Assembly: GCA_930367205.1 (NCBI GenBank)
Contig: OV884013.1
Coordinates: forward strand, 86,677,333 to 86,741,332
DNA from: Acanthosoma haemorrhoidale
Taxonomy: Eukaryota; Arthropoda; Insecta; Hemiptera; Acanthosomatidae
Direction of reading: 5' to 3'
Length of the DNA: 64,000 nt
A program made the position numbers and the translations under genes. Numbering within the stretch: position 1 is the stretch's first letter; each line of letters starts with the position of its first letter. A model generated the notes under the pieces. The model saw nothing but the letters and a program-made list of their open reading frames with translations, ran no database searches and was not told the DNA's origin. Of this stretch, positions 19,621 through 32,321 are shown piece after piece.

Positions 19621-22500
19621 TCAATGAGCTAATGATGTAGATTATTCTTCTGACAAATCGAGGTTAAGTGAAATGTTGAAATGCAATTTTCTCGTATATT
19701 TCCATGACAGGTTGCAGTAACATGTAATTGATTTTTTTAAGTTAAATTTAAGTCTACACTCTTGATATTTATATTATATCGCTGGAAAATCATGCGGCGT
19801 CATAAATCACTCAAAAATAATTAATTATTACAAAGCGCTCTCTCCCTTTAAAAGTTAATGGTTAATAATAATTACTGAACGTTTATTTATTTTCTTTGAA
19901 CAGATTGTACAAATAAATGATAAAATGTAAACGTGTTAGAACATTTGTTTTTTTATTAGAATAATCTTGAACGATAATGCCAAAATCATCTGATAGTTGT
20001 TATTCAACAAAATAACTTTATATGGCCACCGCCAATTCCAATTACGTTTTATTTGTTCACGTGTTAAGCGTAAAAATGCCGAAAACGAATGGAGCCGCCA
20101 GGGTCAGCACTCAGTTTTGTTAAATCATTGATTCTGTTATTATTATGATGTTAAATTCTGCATGTTAAAGATTGCTGCATTTAAGTATTATATATGTTGC
20201 ATATATATGTTTATATTATATTATATTATATATTTTTCTATATGATGCATAGAGGTTTATTTTTTCAGGGGAAAGAGAACATACAATGCTTTGTATACGA
20301 TCATAAAACCATGAATATGTTGCGGTAGTGAATTGAAAAGACACCACCTGCCTTTCTTTATAGGTGAGGAAGGACTTGAGGCCACCCAAGGCGCAAGGGG
20401 CGATGCCATAAACAGTGGACAGGTCCCCAGTGACAGCAGTTGTGACACTGTCACTAATGGCCTCAGTCACTAGTGATATATTGCACCGAACGTGGGCGGG
20501 GGGTCGCCCGTGTCACTTTTGGGGAAGGACTTTTGTCACTGTGACTGCTACGTGATAAAATACGCCAATCAACGTGTCACCGTGCTCCAGTAGCTGAGTG
20601 TTTTGTATAAATATTGTCATATAGTTTGTCAGATATGTTCACGTTAGAGCGGATCTGGAGTTGGCAGGCCATTTCAATTATACAACTTGTTATTCTGGAT
20701 CGGGCCTGTATGAATACTGTCAAAGTGTCAATCCACGTCACTCAGCGATACTGCACAATGTGTATCCGGTAAAACTTATGAACTCCGTGTTGGCTACCGA
20801 TGATTTTATTTAAATTGTAACAGTTTAAATTATTATTATAAATAGTAAAATAATTATCGTTTGTATCTGTTTTATTTATTTATTTTTGCGTCACTAATTT
20901 TTAAATATTCCGCATATCCCAATGTGAAGTTTGAAAACATTACTGGAATAATATTAAAAAAGTAATATTTTGTTTTTTTAAAATTTAGTCATTTAGAAGT
21001 CATTGTATAAAATTGTAATTATCATACAATTTTCAACAGCACTTAGTTTTCTTTTCGTTTTAAAAGCGGGCTATCCTTTCATCCAACCAATGCTTATAGT
21101 AGAAACATAAATTAACTTTCCACCCAAAATGTTCACATCGTGAAGCAATTAGCCATGAGAGCATAAATTGATTGCACAGCAATAAATATATTGAATATAA
21201 GTCTATCTGACATTAATCAATTACTTTACAAACAGTGGAAAAGTGGAATGTGCACAGTTAATTTACCACAAAAACAAACTATCCACAATGATCTATAAAC
21301 AATTAACTAATCCATAAAAACAACGATAAATGTAATATCTGGTTTTAGATATATACATAAATTAGATTAAAATAGTAATAGCTACATTACACCGCACAAA
21401 TAGAATATTCCAAACTATAATATAACATTGACATATTTAGTCAACTATATTTCATAGATCTAAGCCTTTATACTGACAAATAATACGCCTATGTGAACAG
21501 CTGAAGATCAACTGGAACTTAAATTATTATTATTAAGCATTGAGATTTACATATTGTACAATCACAGCTTCTGCGATTGTAAATGTTTTCAGTTCATTAA
21601 AAGCTACAAAGCCATTGTAAGACTGTTAGTAACGGTTTGAAACATTGCCGAAGAGACAGTAGCGTCCAGCGTTCATGGCCTAACAGAAAACGCACCATTT
21701 ACCCTTTGGAAAAAAAAAACCTTCCAGTTCGATTACGGTTGGAGCCTGTTTATTTTCGAGCAGGTGTCGATGCTCTTCAGGGACTGCCATTACTGGTATA
21801 TACGGCCGGGTAACCCTTATCAGCAGCCGAAGGGTAACCCCTACCGCACTTGGGACAGATAACCCTACAAAAAGGTTACCCTAATACGGGTTATCTGCTC
21901 AACCTTCCCCCCATTTTATGGCCCAGTTAGACTTTTAAACTTTTATTCCCCCTACACTGCTAAAGATAACCTCCGCTCCAGCCCTTAGCAAGTCTTTACA
22001 GCCCCAGGTATAAAAAAGGATGGGGTTGTTTGGTAAGTTTATCTTTTATTTTTTTTTACTATCAATTTGGAACTTCGTATTAAGTCGTTAAGGTTTATAA
22101 ACGTGTTCGTTTATTGAGTCCTCCCCCTTTTCATTTTTTTAATGGGCAATACCAAATTGTTTATTGGACTAGTAATCATTACCTTCAGTTGTCATTTTGT
22201 ATAAATAGCAAAATAAAGGGACATGAATAAAAATATTAATAATTGTGAGTTGTACTTACGATTCCACTGATGTAAACATAACTAAAGAGACAGCTCCATG
22301 CTAGAAAACAGTAGGTCGTGTAGGTCATTCAAAAAAATATTAATTGACAAATATTAAATTGATTGCATTAATATCTCATTTTTTTATCAAACATGTAATG
22401 CAGTAAATCATTTTTTTAGTGGGGGCATTGTCTGGTGTTACTTACTTACTGGTGGCTAAAAATATTGGTAGTTGTGAAATTTCGGACAAAGAGGAAAGTA
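19621..22500. other. Noncoding stretch
   Basis: Mostly AT-rich. A GC-richer block lies at about 20370-20560 and another at 21640-21910, the latter with repeated GGGTAACCC-type motifs and an inverted repeat (see findings). No gene, RNA or transposon is identified. Confidence 0.5.
21856..21897. repeat. Inverted repeat CAGATAACCC / GGGTTATCTG
   Basis: Perfect 10-bp arms at 21856-21865 and 21888-21897 are separated by 22 nt that itself contains GGTTACCC. Just upstream, GGGTAACCC occurs twice, at about 21810 and 21832. Confidence 0.7.
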
Positions 22501-22630
22501 AAACACTATGTCGACTAACAGAATTGCAACTTCAAAATTTGTAAGGAGAGTTGATCTTCCACCTTTGTCTGGCTTCAAGAAGTTGATGAAAGTATTACAA
22601 GTAGTACAAGACGAAAAGATTTTTCGTTTT

Positions 22631-23297
22631 CTTCAAAGGACATCCCATCTCTCAATAAAAAATAAATTAGTAATCTACAAAGTTATACTCAAGCCAATCT
22701 GGACACACGGAGTTATGGGGGGCAGCAAAAAAGTCGAACATCAAGCGTATCCAATCATAAGTCCTGAGAACAATAGTAAATCCCCCTTATTACGTCAGCA
22801 ACAAAACCCTTCATAATTATCTTAATATACCTTACATTCTTGAACTCATCCCTTCCAAGTTCATGAAATTCCAACAACCTATCCAACCACCTAAACCCGT
22901 AGCACACTCATTGCACTGCACCACTCATCCCTATAATCCTCCTCGGAGACTAAAACGGCAGTGGCCTCGTGACCTGCTATAAATACGTGACAGTGAGGGT
23001 CCTGGCAATGGCCAGTTTCTCCAATCATGTCTTGAGCGTCTGTGGCTCTCGCGCTCTTGGTCTGCCTCCACTGGCTCTTATCCAGTGACGCGGCTGACGA
23101 AGGATCGTGGGGGACTTCCCAAGACTCCACTTCCTCCTTCGCACGTGAGGGAGGTGACAACCATGTGGACTTGGGGGTTCTGGGCTGTTTGTATGTATAG
23201 TATGAATGAGCGAGTGAATGAAAAATGTAAATTTATCACAATTACTTACAGCCCAATCAGGCAGATTGTAATTTATCATAATAAAGTTGTTGTTAAT
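22631..23297 (+). mobile_element. Family A Jockey-like LINE, 5'-truncated copy
   Basis: Begins in ORF2 at CTTCAAAGGACATCCCAT, the same place as the copy at 53313, and runs through the ORF2 C-terminus to the 3' UTR ending AATAAAGTTGTTGTTAATT. The 3' UTR keeps the GC-rich block (about 23035-23190) that is absent at 12180 and 32240. The coding part carries deletions (for instance around 22720-22760) and is not translatable. An open frame at 22508-22816 runs from unknown upstream sequence into this LINE and is not a gene. Confidence 0.75.
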
Positions 23298-23299
23298 TA

Positions 23300-24239
23300 G
23301 GAAATAAAGAAGGATGACGTGGTGGATTATCATTCATTGTTTCTTTTTTTAATTGTACCTTGTCTATACGATCTCAGCTCGTTTCCCTCTGCCTCCACCA
23401 TTAAACTTCTGTAGCAGAGCATGTTTAATAATGTCCAATGTATAATATCCAAATATGTGCGTTCAATGTCCAAATCACTACCGCGTCATCTAGCCATCGG
23501 CCTTCGTCACAGCCCTGCTACTTTCTGGTATTCTTTTCTACTCGTGACGCTACTATGTCTTATGACCTCAGTATAACTTTGCATTCTCACTAATCATTGT
23601 ATAAGGATAAAACTATTGCTTAAATACTGTTTTCTTTGTGTGTGAGATCGAAACTACCATCCTATCTGCTGATCAGAGTAATAAATAATAATGTATCTTT
23701 TATAAGAACATCACCGTCCCATGAGGCAGCAAATGCAATTATACGAAGGAGTTTTGAAGGGGTGCAAGTAACTATGTCTTGAGAAGAATAGTTATGAAAA
23801 TCCTAGGGTGTAGTTCGAATCTATATATTCATCATCCCAGTACCTCTCTTAATGGGATCTCCAAAGCAGGAGATGTTTGGGGTTTGTTTACCATGTATTG
23901 AATTGGGCATTGAACCTGAAGCTACCCGCTCCTGTTTACCTCCCTGGATTTCTTTTTTCTATTCAATGACTATCAGACCGGTATCAAGGATGAAAGTCTT
24001 CGCTTCCGGTAGCTGCTTTTGTGTCCGACAGATACTTGCGCCAGGACAAGTTTTTACTACCTTCATATTTTTAATTTAAATAAGTAAATTAATTAGTGCT
24101 TTTTAATTGGTAATAACGTAAAATTAGAAAAAAATATTGTAATGGCAAAACTGTAAATTCATCCTGCAGGTAGAAGATCCCGTTGCAGTAATAAAAGTGA
24201 TAACTTTTTTATTGTAGGTACCAGCTATATGATTACACC
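23300..24239. other. Noncoding stretch
   Basis: No supportable gene, RNA or mobile element is seen. The short frame at 23852-24079 has no recognised domain. Confidence 0.5.
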
Positions 24240-24680
24240 CTGATGACCTTTACCGCCTTCATCAAGCACTTTTTGAAGATAATAATGAAGATGACAGATC
24301 AACTTACGAAGAAAGAGATTCAGAAGAAGGGGGGAAATAGAATAAAGAGAAGGAGAATCTGGAATTAGAAGTAATGCCTATGAGAAAATTTTAAGCACTC
24401 TCTCTAAGAACTCGCAACCAAATATGCTAAAAGGAAATCTCACCTTCCAAACGAGGCAAAAAGAAAACACTAAAAAGGAAGATGGAAGCTGGAGGAAATA
24501 GCAGTAGCTCTGAGGTTGAAACGTCCAGGAAAAGATCACGAACTTGTTGGCAGCAAAGTATTACTGCACTCTGTGTAAGGGGAAAATTTGCCTGTAACAT
24601 TCCACAATATTATGGCTTATCTGCGACAAAACGCTTCAAGATGACTACCAAATATATTCGATCTGAATTTTTCTGAATGA
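24240..24680 (+). pseudogene. Possible piggyBac-like transposase remnant
   Basis: The left part reads DLYRLHQALFEDNNEDD, then RSTYEERDSEEGG and a stop, an acidic stretch like piggyBac transposase N-termini. The right part (24482-24676) is basic and Ser-rich (RKRSRTCW). In a second frame at 24556-24606 it reads KYYCTLCKGKICL, stop, HS, resembling the Cys-rich C-terminal tail of piggyBac transposases (CxxC...C..H). The DDD core and terminal repeats are absent. It could be an internally deleted non-autonomous copy, or a coincidence. Confidence 0.3.
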
Positions 24681-26740
24681 ACGAATGAATTGTTTAATAG
24701 TTCGTTGTTATCCACAAGCAACTCGTCACTTTATGTCTTATTTGACTTTTCCTTTTTGTTTGGTTTTAAATGTGTTCGTATTGAATATATTTTCAAAAAA
24801 TGCGTTTTTAACAATGTTTTTTTCCTGTTTTATGTTCCTAAATCACATGACTACTCCCAAAATAAATGTTCCACATTTTATTATTTTACTAATAAATGAT
24901 GTTTGATACTGATAAAAAATAATATTTAATTATACAGTTATTTTAGAAAGTCAGACCTTATCTTAGATTTACCGTTTGAGTATTTGACTTAATATAATTT
25001 TTAAAATACATATTTTTTTGTTAGAACAAATTAAATTGTATTTATTTAATCTAATAAGTAAGGTCATTTATTTTTAAAACGTTTATTCTTGAATTTACAG
25101 CAATTTTGTGTTTGCATCTGAGAAATACAAGCAACCGGTACAGTTGGTGTCTATCGGACTGATTTGTTTGCAAGGAACAAAAAGCGCAATGGTGAACAAA
25201 CATAAGTCTGAAAGGAGATTAATGATTGGTGGCATCCATAAGAATAATCCATTCAGACGAAAAAAGTTCATGTAGAGTATTATTACTAAAGAAATCCTGT
25301 ATTATTTTCCGGATTAGTTGATTTACAGGGGGTTATACTTCCAGTGTGCCATCAATTGAATTATGTCTCTTTGCTTTTAGCCCCTTGATGTATTCAATTT
25401 AAGGCGTGAACTCAATGTTGATTACAGGAAATAGTTGAGTTATTGACTAAATATGCGAGAGGTGCATTTAACCGTAGTAACAGTTAATAATAAGTGATTA
25501 ATGAATATTAAGACTAGGATATCGAACCACTATTAAACAATATTTTATGTCACGATTAAGAGTGGAAACGAAAATCATTGTCATAATCAACTTGAGGTCA
25601 CTTACCCATGGAATGAGTACAACGGCACAATTTAATTGTGTTAATATCTTCAACTTTGAATAGTAAATTTAATTGTAAAAGTATTTAAATGAATTTTGAT
25701 TCGAACGTACAACAGAAATCCGCTCCCGTTCCACCTGCATACCCTTAAAGAATACACCTCATGTTCAAAGCTTATGGTGGATAGGAACTGTGGTTCTTCG
25801 GACACATCGGCGCCCCGACACGCCAGAACTAACCACCCGGAATAACCAAAATTGCCGCCAACAGTAGCCACCTGTTAACTTGTAATTTCCTGAGGTGCCC
25901 GCCAGGCGCCTCCTAACGAGGGAAGAGTGTTTACCCTGCCAGATTATAGGGTGCTCTGGCGCCGTGTCTGTCCGTATGCCGGCCTGTTTGATCTTCAAAA
26001 GGGACTATATTTTGTGGTGGGAAAACGGTGATTGCGGTAAAAGGAAATCGTTTCAAGTACCACAGATCGTAGCCTAGGTTTTATGAAACATGTTACCTAA
26101 TGACCTGAATTTCACAGGTAAAACTATCTCCATTCTCGAGCAGCCCATCTATCTTGTCTGTTAATTTATTCCTAAAGTATTTAGCCCTACATATTATTTA
26201 TTTAGAATTTAGTATTTAGTAGTATTAGTAGTATTTAGCACAAATATCCTTCACTAACAAATCATTCCGGACTCGCATCCCTGCTTAACTAAAAAACATT
26301 TACTGTGTGACTGTACAGAAGCCAATTTGTGAAATAAAACATCAACATGCCGCGATGAAGAGCACAGTGAAACAAAAAATGACAGACGAAATAGGATTTA
26401 GATTATAACAATAAAATATAATCGTGCATTGAATGGCAGAACGGTGAGTAAGATTTTTACGAGGAGAGGGATTTATGGATTAGAAAAGGTATGAAGAATT
26501 TGTAATTCACGTTTTTTGTTTATTTGCACGTTCAAATGATGGTGCTGCAGACTATATCTTCTCTATCAGCAGTTTCAAATTAACAAGAGTAAAGCACATT
26601 TCGGTACCTGAGCTGTATATGGGGTGAATCTGTCGGATCGAGTGCATATGGATATAGTATCCAAATGTAGATACAAAATAAGAAATGTAGTAAACGTGAT
26701 AAAACAAGCATTTACGTGAGAATCTGGTTTTCATATTTCC
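24681..26740. other. Noncoding stretch
   Basis: AT-rich, with one GC-richer block at about 25730-26080 whose open frames on both strands have no recognised domain. Nothing else is identified. Confidence 0.5.
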
Positions 26741-26750
26741 TCACTGTTAG

Positions 26751-27055
26751 GTAACCGGTGCTGTGCAGAAAAGTGATGGCAGGACGCTGTCGCGGCTGGA
26801 ACGCTTTAGTCTTAGGTTCTAGGTTTAGGTTTTAGTGTTAGTGTTTTCCACGGTTGCAAGCTGAAGGTGAGCCTCATCACCTAGTGAGTGTATGTGTATT
26901 GGACTTCTTAACAACAATCTGAAAGTAGTATATTTTATGCACTCCTTCGAATGCATCTGCGAATGCAGCACGAGGAGACAGCTGTAATTACAAATTTATT
27001 TATTTTTGTCATTGTATATATTTTATCAATATAAAGAGGTTTTGAAATAAATAAA
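26751..27055 (+). mobile_element. Family B LINE, 3' end
   Basis: Starts close to the ORF2 end (TAACCGGTGCTGTGC), continues with GGAACGCTTTAGTCTTAGG shared with the minus-strand copy at 29020-29047, then the stem-loop at 26865-26882, then CCTTCGAATGCATCTGCG (about 26943-26960) and an AATAAAG-rich 3' end near 27050. It is a 5'-truncated insertion. No clear target duplication was found. Confidence 0.7.
26865..26882 (+). promoter_or_regulatory. LINE 3' UTR stem-loop (B copy)
   Basis: AGGTGA pairs with TCACCT around loop GCCTCA. The loop differs by one base from the consensus while the stem is intact. Confidence 0.6.
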
Positions 27056-27059
27056 ATTA

Positions 27060-28039
27060 CCAGTGTGGTTAGTATGAACTCTAAATTGTTCGGTTTAGTT
27101 TAATTTAAATTGAGCATCCCTTTATTTTTCTAAATATTAGGCATAATTATGAATTTCATATCACTAGTTCCTTTTCTGATCCCATACTACATAATTTGCT
27201 TTCTTTTTTTGCCGATTATTGCTGCTTCTACTTCTGATCTTTTAATTATTCTAGTGTAACTTAGCCAATGATACTTTATTTAGAGTTAGAAAATAAAAAT
27301 GGAGAAAAACTAACACAAGATATAATCAAGTGAGCTTTGATACTTGACTAATGTCAGCTAGCCATGAAATTTGGTTAGAAACTATCTCTTGGCTGCTCCA
27401 TGAGAACAACCTACCTAGGTCCTGGCACAGTAGAGAGTTGTGGTTTGAGCAGCTTAATTCCCTTGTATTCAAATGTTTGGAGATCGACTTAGATTGATGA
27501 AAGGAGTTGCTAGATTTTTATATAGCATAGAGGGGCCTGATGCAGTTGTCTATCCATAAACTTTATTGCTAAAAAATCTCTCATCAACCCTTTCATAAGC
27601 CTAAGCCAATCTGCCATTTTCCATCGTTCCTTGTATTCTTTAATGACGAAGCTTCCGTTGAGCTTCTTTTATAACAATGGCATTCTCCCGTATAGTAGAA
27701 AATTCCATGAACGCTGTTGTTTGTATATTTAAATTTTAAATTCCTTCGAAGAGCCTACCGATGGGAGTCTCATAAAATAATATACAAGGACGAGTAAAAA
27801 GCCCAGATTTCCGTGAAGGCTCCTGCATCCTTTGGTTTATAGCTAATAGTTTGTGTAATTTAATTAAATAATAAAATAAAATTCGATGGGCTACTGATGG
27901 ATTTTGGATAAACTAGTTCATCATTGCTTCAAGAGAAAAAAATACTGGCCGGGCGAAAATAGGTATTAAACATGTCATGGATTTTTTCTCATTAAACTTA
28001 CAACCGATACAATTAATCAAACGCAAGACTGACCGAAAT
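27060..28039. other. Noncoding stretch
   Basis: AT-rich; no gene, RNA or element recognised. Confidence 0.55.
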
Positions 28040-28205
28040 CTTACTAACTATTAAACAGGAACTCCAATTAGAAACCAAGCCATAATTAAAACCATTTGGA
28101 CTAATGGACTTGACATTCAGGGACAGACTTAAACTCAAGAACATAAGTAAATGTACCTTTTTATGTCACCAACAGAACCATCCATAAAGACTTTATTGTT
28201 CCCCT
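28040..28205 (+). pseudogene. Jockey-like ORF2 fragment
   Basis: Frames across this segment read AIIKTIWTNGLDIQG and then FYVTNRTIHKDFIVP, with interruptions. The pattern corresponds to the KPIWTYGxxxWG...YVTNRTIHxDLxIP region near the C-terminus of Jockey-clade ORF2. It is not the family A sequence, so it represents another family. It directly abuts the family B copy on its right. Confidence 0.45.
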
Positions 28206-28214
28206 TACACCAGA

Positions 28215-29200
28215 TCAAAGTTCCTCAGTTTTTTGGGCCCCCCCCCTTTTATAACCCATTTATTTGTTATAAAATATGTGAACAAAATCAGTGAACAAAT
28301 ATTTACAATTTTCTCCTCTTACTGCATGCGCAGATGCATTCGAAGGAGGGTAGAATTACAATTACAATTTGTTTTTGAGGTTAACAGGTCAAATAACATA
28401 TATTATTACGTTCTTCAATATAAATTAGTTTTATTGTTAACTTTAAATTTATTTTATTTACTATTTACTATTAGGATCTATTAAAAAAAAATAAATTTGG
28501 CAAAAAGATGAATTTAATTACAAAAAAACCTAACTTAATTATTTATAAATACTTGTTTACAATTTTGCTTCTTCTTCGATACAATCTTGCTTCTCCTCAT
28601 CAATTATTTCCAAACCAAATCAATTCTTTTTCTTTTCTTGCAATGGCTCTTCTTGGTTCTGCCAAGTCCAATACCACTAACCAAAAGAAATTTTAAATTC
28701 TTTCTGACTCACAATTTACAGCTAACATGTATCACGGGCCGATCCCAAAACCAGAGTCTAACTGTGTGTGTTCTCTCAGAACCACAACAACAACTGATTA
28801 TAACTGGCTAAAACTAGAGAGTAATTATGATACAACCACAACTATACTCCCTTTTGTTTTTTTCATCCACTCTCAATTGTTTTTATTTTGCCTTCTTGAT
28901 AAGTTGGATTAAATATTTATATAAAAACTCCACAATATCTAATATCCCAACAATATACAATACTAGGTGACGGGGCTCACCTTTGGTTTACATTGTGGGA
29001 AACTAAAAACTAAAACCTAAAACTAGAACCTAAGACTAAAGCGTTCCTGCCTCGACTACGTCTTGCCATCGATGGGGGAACAGAGCGGGGTGTTAAACAC
29101 CGGATTTGTCAAGTATTATAGGGAGTCAAAAAATTTGATATCTCTACGTTGAATGAATTCATCAACCGTAGGCAGCTCAAAGATCTCGTGAAACTCACTG
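28215..29200 (-). mobile_element. Family B LINE, longest copy
   Basis: On the minus strand, from about 29200, degraded ORF2 C-terminal sequence matches 63480-63560 of the full-length family C element, including a GATGAATTCATTCAACG stretch and TTTTTTGACTCC. It passes through the ORF2 end (AATCCGGTGTTTAACACC), the GGAACGCTTTAG block, the stem-loop at 28965-28982 and an A/T-rich spacer, to GCATGCGCAGATGCATTCG (28323-28341) and the 3' end near 28215. Families B and C are therefore related in ORF2 but differ in the UTR beyond the stem-loop. Short frames inside are chance. Confidence 0.65.
28965..28982 (-). promoter_or_regulatory. LINE 3' UTR stem-loop (B copy)
   Basis: A perfect AGGTGA / TCACCT stem with loop GCCCCG when read on the minus strand, located just downstream of the ORF2 end as in the other copies. 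Confidence 0.6.
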
Positions 29201-30254
29201 TTTCCTCAGACTTGTGTCATCCCTTTATATCGGTTCGAGATAGAAACTGTTTCTTAGTAATTTTTTTCCCGATGTGTTCTTTGGGGTGGGTTCTACCTCT
29301 CACACGGAGCTTAGGTTCCTTCCTTACCGTTGGCCCGCGATAGCATCTCCAGCGACGATCTAACGAGAATGGAATCAGTGAGCGGACAATGCAGAAACCG
29401 ATAGCCATCTTTGGGGCGACAAACACTGGCGGGCAGCTATTGTAAACAGCCACCGATAAGGCTCCCCCGAGCGAGGCTAATCCCTTACGGCATCTGCCTC
29501 GCCATCTGTCGGCTGTTGTGACAGCTACCCACTTCATTATTTCTCTCTCAGATGATGGCAAAACCCCTCAACAAACAGTCTGTGTATGTGTGCACTCTGC
29601 GGGGGTTAACAAGCTGTCCTCCGTCGTTAGGCTTACAATCCTGACACGCTCAAATTTCCTAGGGGGTGATTGTCTATATCTGACTTGTATGCATTAAATT
29701 AAATACTTGATAAATAAGGGGGACCGACGGCGGTACTCTTAGGATGTCTTCTGCTTTCCTGGATATGTTAAAATGGCTCTTGTTGTATCTGTCATTTGTG
29801 GGGAAAGAGGGTAAATACCCTGTAATTTTGCTCACTATCTACCAACGGAGGCCGGATTCTGAAATGGTTTAGAATCCTGTTTAGCTTTAGCCTATTTCAG
29901 GGCAGGATATGTGAGCACAGCTTGGTACACAATATTCATTTTCATAGTGAGGACAATTCGGGCTATCTGCTCTCTTGAACTTGTGAAGTTTTCCACGGAA
30001 TCCGAGGTGCCTTGTCCATACGTCCAGTATTCTGGAGAAAACCTTATGTTTATCCCTAATTGCTGGGGGAAAATTACTAGCTGAATAACTCCTAAGCCAT
30101 TTCTTATAGGCTAAAAACGTAATTCCTAAATAAATATATCCTGAATCTTCTATCCTTTACAAACAAGGACTTTTAGAGAATACCCTCGTGTCTAGGATAT
30201 AAAATAACGACTGAAAAGTTGATTTTAAGGATAAAAAATGGTATTCTTGTCAAA
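29201..30254. other. Noncoding stretch with a GC-rich block
   Basis: About 29330-29620 is GC-richer and gives a 114-codon minus-strand frame without recognisable domain. A conserved noncoding element or an unrecognised repeat are both possible. Confidence 0.45.
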
Positions 30255-30470
30255 GTGAGAGGAGAGGAAACCTAACGGAATGGCCATGTACTTAGAGTGT
30301 AGAATAACCGAAAACTAAAAAACATTATGAAATGAGATCCAGCGATAGGAATAAGAAGAGGAAGACCCAAGCATTCCTAAAGAAAGTTATACTTAGATAT
30401 GGACTAAAAGATGAAGAGGCCTAAAACTGAACGGAATGTTCGATGGCGTTGAAAGAACATAGTGATTATA
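30255..30470 (+). pseudogene. LINE ORF2 C-terminal tail (RTE/CR1-like) fossil
   Basis: One plus-strand frame starting near 30276 reads RNGHVLRV, stop, NNRKLKNIMK, stop, DPAIGIRRGRPKHS. This matches the WxGHVxRM...RxxKxxxxxxxxGxRxxGRPxxxW signature found at the C-terminus of RTE/CR1/R4-type LINE polyproteins. Downstream, KVILRYGLKDEEA continues the pattern. Two nonsense codons interrupt it. Only the tail of the element survives. Confidence 0.5.
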
Positions 30471-32127
30471 ATATAGTGTATATAGAAAGTATAGTGATTA
30501 TAGAACAGAGTAATTATATTGAACTGTATTCTCTTTACTCAAGCAAACTCTCTAAATTATGTACTGCAGACATATCGCTTTTGAAATTAATGATTGGTTT
30601 ATGTGTTTGCATCAGTTATGAGTTATAATAAAAAGTGTCAATTCACCACAAACTTAACAATACGATGATGTTGGTCCGCTTAGGCCCTACAGCCTAAATC
30701 GGCGAATGATCCCGCGATGGTACAAATCGTCGACAGGCTAGCTGCTGTATCAATTGGTTACAAACTGCGCCTGATCCATATCAGATTAACCCCTGGATCA
30801 GTGAAGGGCTGCTACCCCTTCCACAAATGCTATCAGCGACGGTGCCCCGGCTAATCCTCCAACAGTTGTAATCGTTCTCACATACAACAGCGAGCCCAGT
30901 GTGCTTTGTTAAACCCTCTAGTTATATCTACCTACCTGCTGGTCCATTGTTTGGTGGCAGCTGGCTGATCTGGATCTGGACTTGAAGAGGCCTTCACGGA
31001 TGGATTGGCGATGGCAGAACTAGAAACAGATTAGTTCAGATCATCTGATAGCACTCTATTCACGGACAATGAATGGCACTGTAACAGTTGTGGCCACTAG
31101 TCAGAGCATCATTACATTATCCCACTTAACTCATTTGTACTATTTATCCCTTCAATACTCGTATTACTACTGGTACTAAAAAATGGCACTGTTCATCTTG
31201 ATTATAGAAACCTTAAAAATGAAAAAATATTTACTGCAATATATTATGCGATTATATTATATGATAATACTGTAGTTCAAACAAAAGAAATGCAATCAAT
31301 CAAAGTCAAAGAAAATCAAGTTATTTGTATCAACCCCTTTTTTTTAATCTTATTAATATCTTTTCTTCCTTCTTTAAATTAGTTTTCTTCAGTTACATAA
31401 ATGTATGATTTTTCTTAGCCCTTTAACGTTTTAAATATTTATTTAGTTAAATATTTTTTTATTGTCTAAACTTCAAAAATGTTTTATTTTTAAAGTACTA
31501 ACTGATTTCAGAATTTTAAAAACCGGCCTAGCAGTTTATTGCTTACGAAATAAAATAATAATAATAACTTATTATTAGAAAGTTATTACCTGAGGTACAT
31601 CTTTAAATTCATCCAACCAGTCCTCCTTGTACTTTCTCGTTGTAATAACTTATTATTACAAATTTATTGTTACGTCAAGTTAAAAGGACAAAAAATGGAC
31701 ACCAATTTGTGAGTCAAAATTATTGTAATAAACAGAGTTAGCTACTGTGATGGGGCTTTTCGTGCATGTTTATGCTCCTTATTATTGCTTGACTACCACA
31801 AACACCGCCCCACCTACATACCTAAAAAACGTTCTATTGAAAGTAATTGTTCATACAGAACAGAACAGTGAAAAAAAAATACCCTATGAATAACAATACT
31901 GTTCATATGACAAACTCATAGCTGACCAATAAATAACTCTTACAAAGTGTAAACCTCAGTAAGAAAAGTTAAGAATAATAAATAAACTTATTTACCTCCA
32001 TTTAGCAAATAAAGTCATTGGTATCTAGACCCAGATACACAAAAAAAAATCAACAACAATACGAAGAAGTCTGTAAAATACAATTCGAGATTAAATAAAA
32101 ACCATTAAATTAATACAAAAAAAAAAG
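30471..32127. other. Noncoding stretch
   Basis: A moderately GC-rich block at 30660-31140 has no recognisable content. AT-rich sequence follows, with a repeated 16-mer TAATAACTTATTATTA at 31562-31577 and 31643-31658. Confidence 0.5.
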
Positions 32128-32140
32128 TAACATATAAACT
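32128..32140 (+). repeat. Target site duplication, left copy
   Basis: TAACATATAAACT is identical to 32322-32334 and flanks the small family A insertion. Confidence 0.9.
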
Positions 32141-32321
32141 TTTTTTTTTTTTTTTTCCCCTTTATTGTGCTAAAATTACAATCTGCCTTGCTAGGCAATA
32201 AGTAATTAAGATATACGATCATTCATACCATATTTACATTCAGGACATGATTGGAGAAACTGGCCATTGCCAGGACTCCCACTGTCACTTGATTATAGCA
32301 GGTCACGAGGCCACTGCCATA
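32141..32321 (-). mobile_element. Family A LINE, 181-bp 3' fragment with TSD
   Basis: A 16-T tract (the poly(A) tail on the minus strand), CTTTATTGTGC, then ATTACAATCTGCCT and GGACATGATTGGAGAAACTG identify the family A 3' UTR. Perfect 13-bp duplications (TAACATATAAACT) bound it. Inside the 3' UTR the GC-rich block found at 23035-23190 is missing, as in the copy at 12180. The preserved tail and duplication indicate a relatively recent insertion. Confidence 0.85.

Noticed and set aside
22508..22816. 102-codon open frame as a gene
   Set aside because: Its right half is decayed LINE ORF2 sequence in mixed frames and the left half has no recognisable domain.
29217..29561. 114-codon minus-strand frame
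   Set aside because: It lies in a GC-rich block where stops are rare; no domain, no splice context and an Arg-rich composition typical of noncoding GC-rich DNA.
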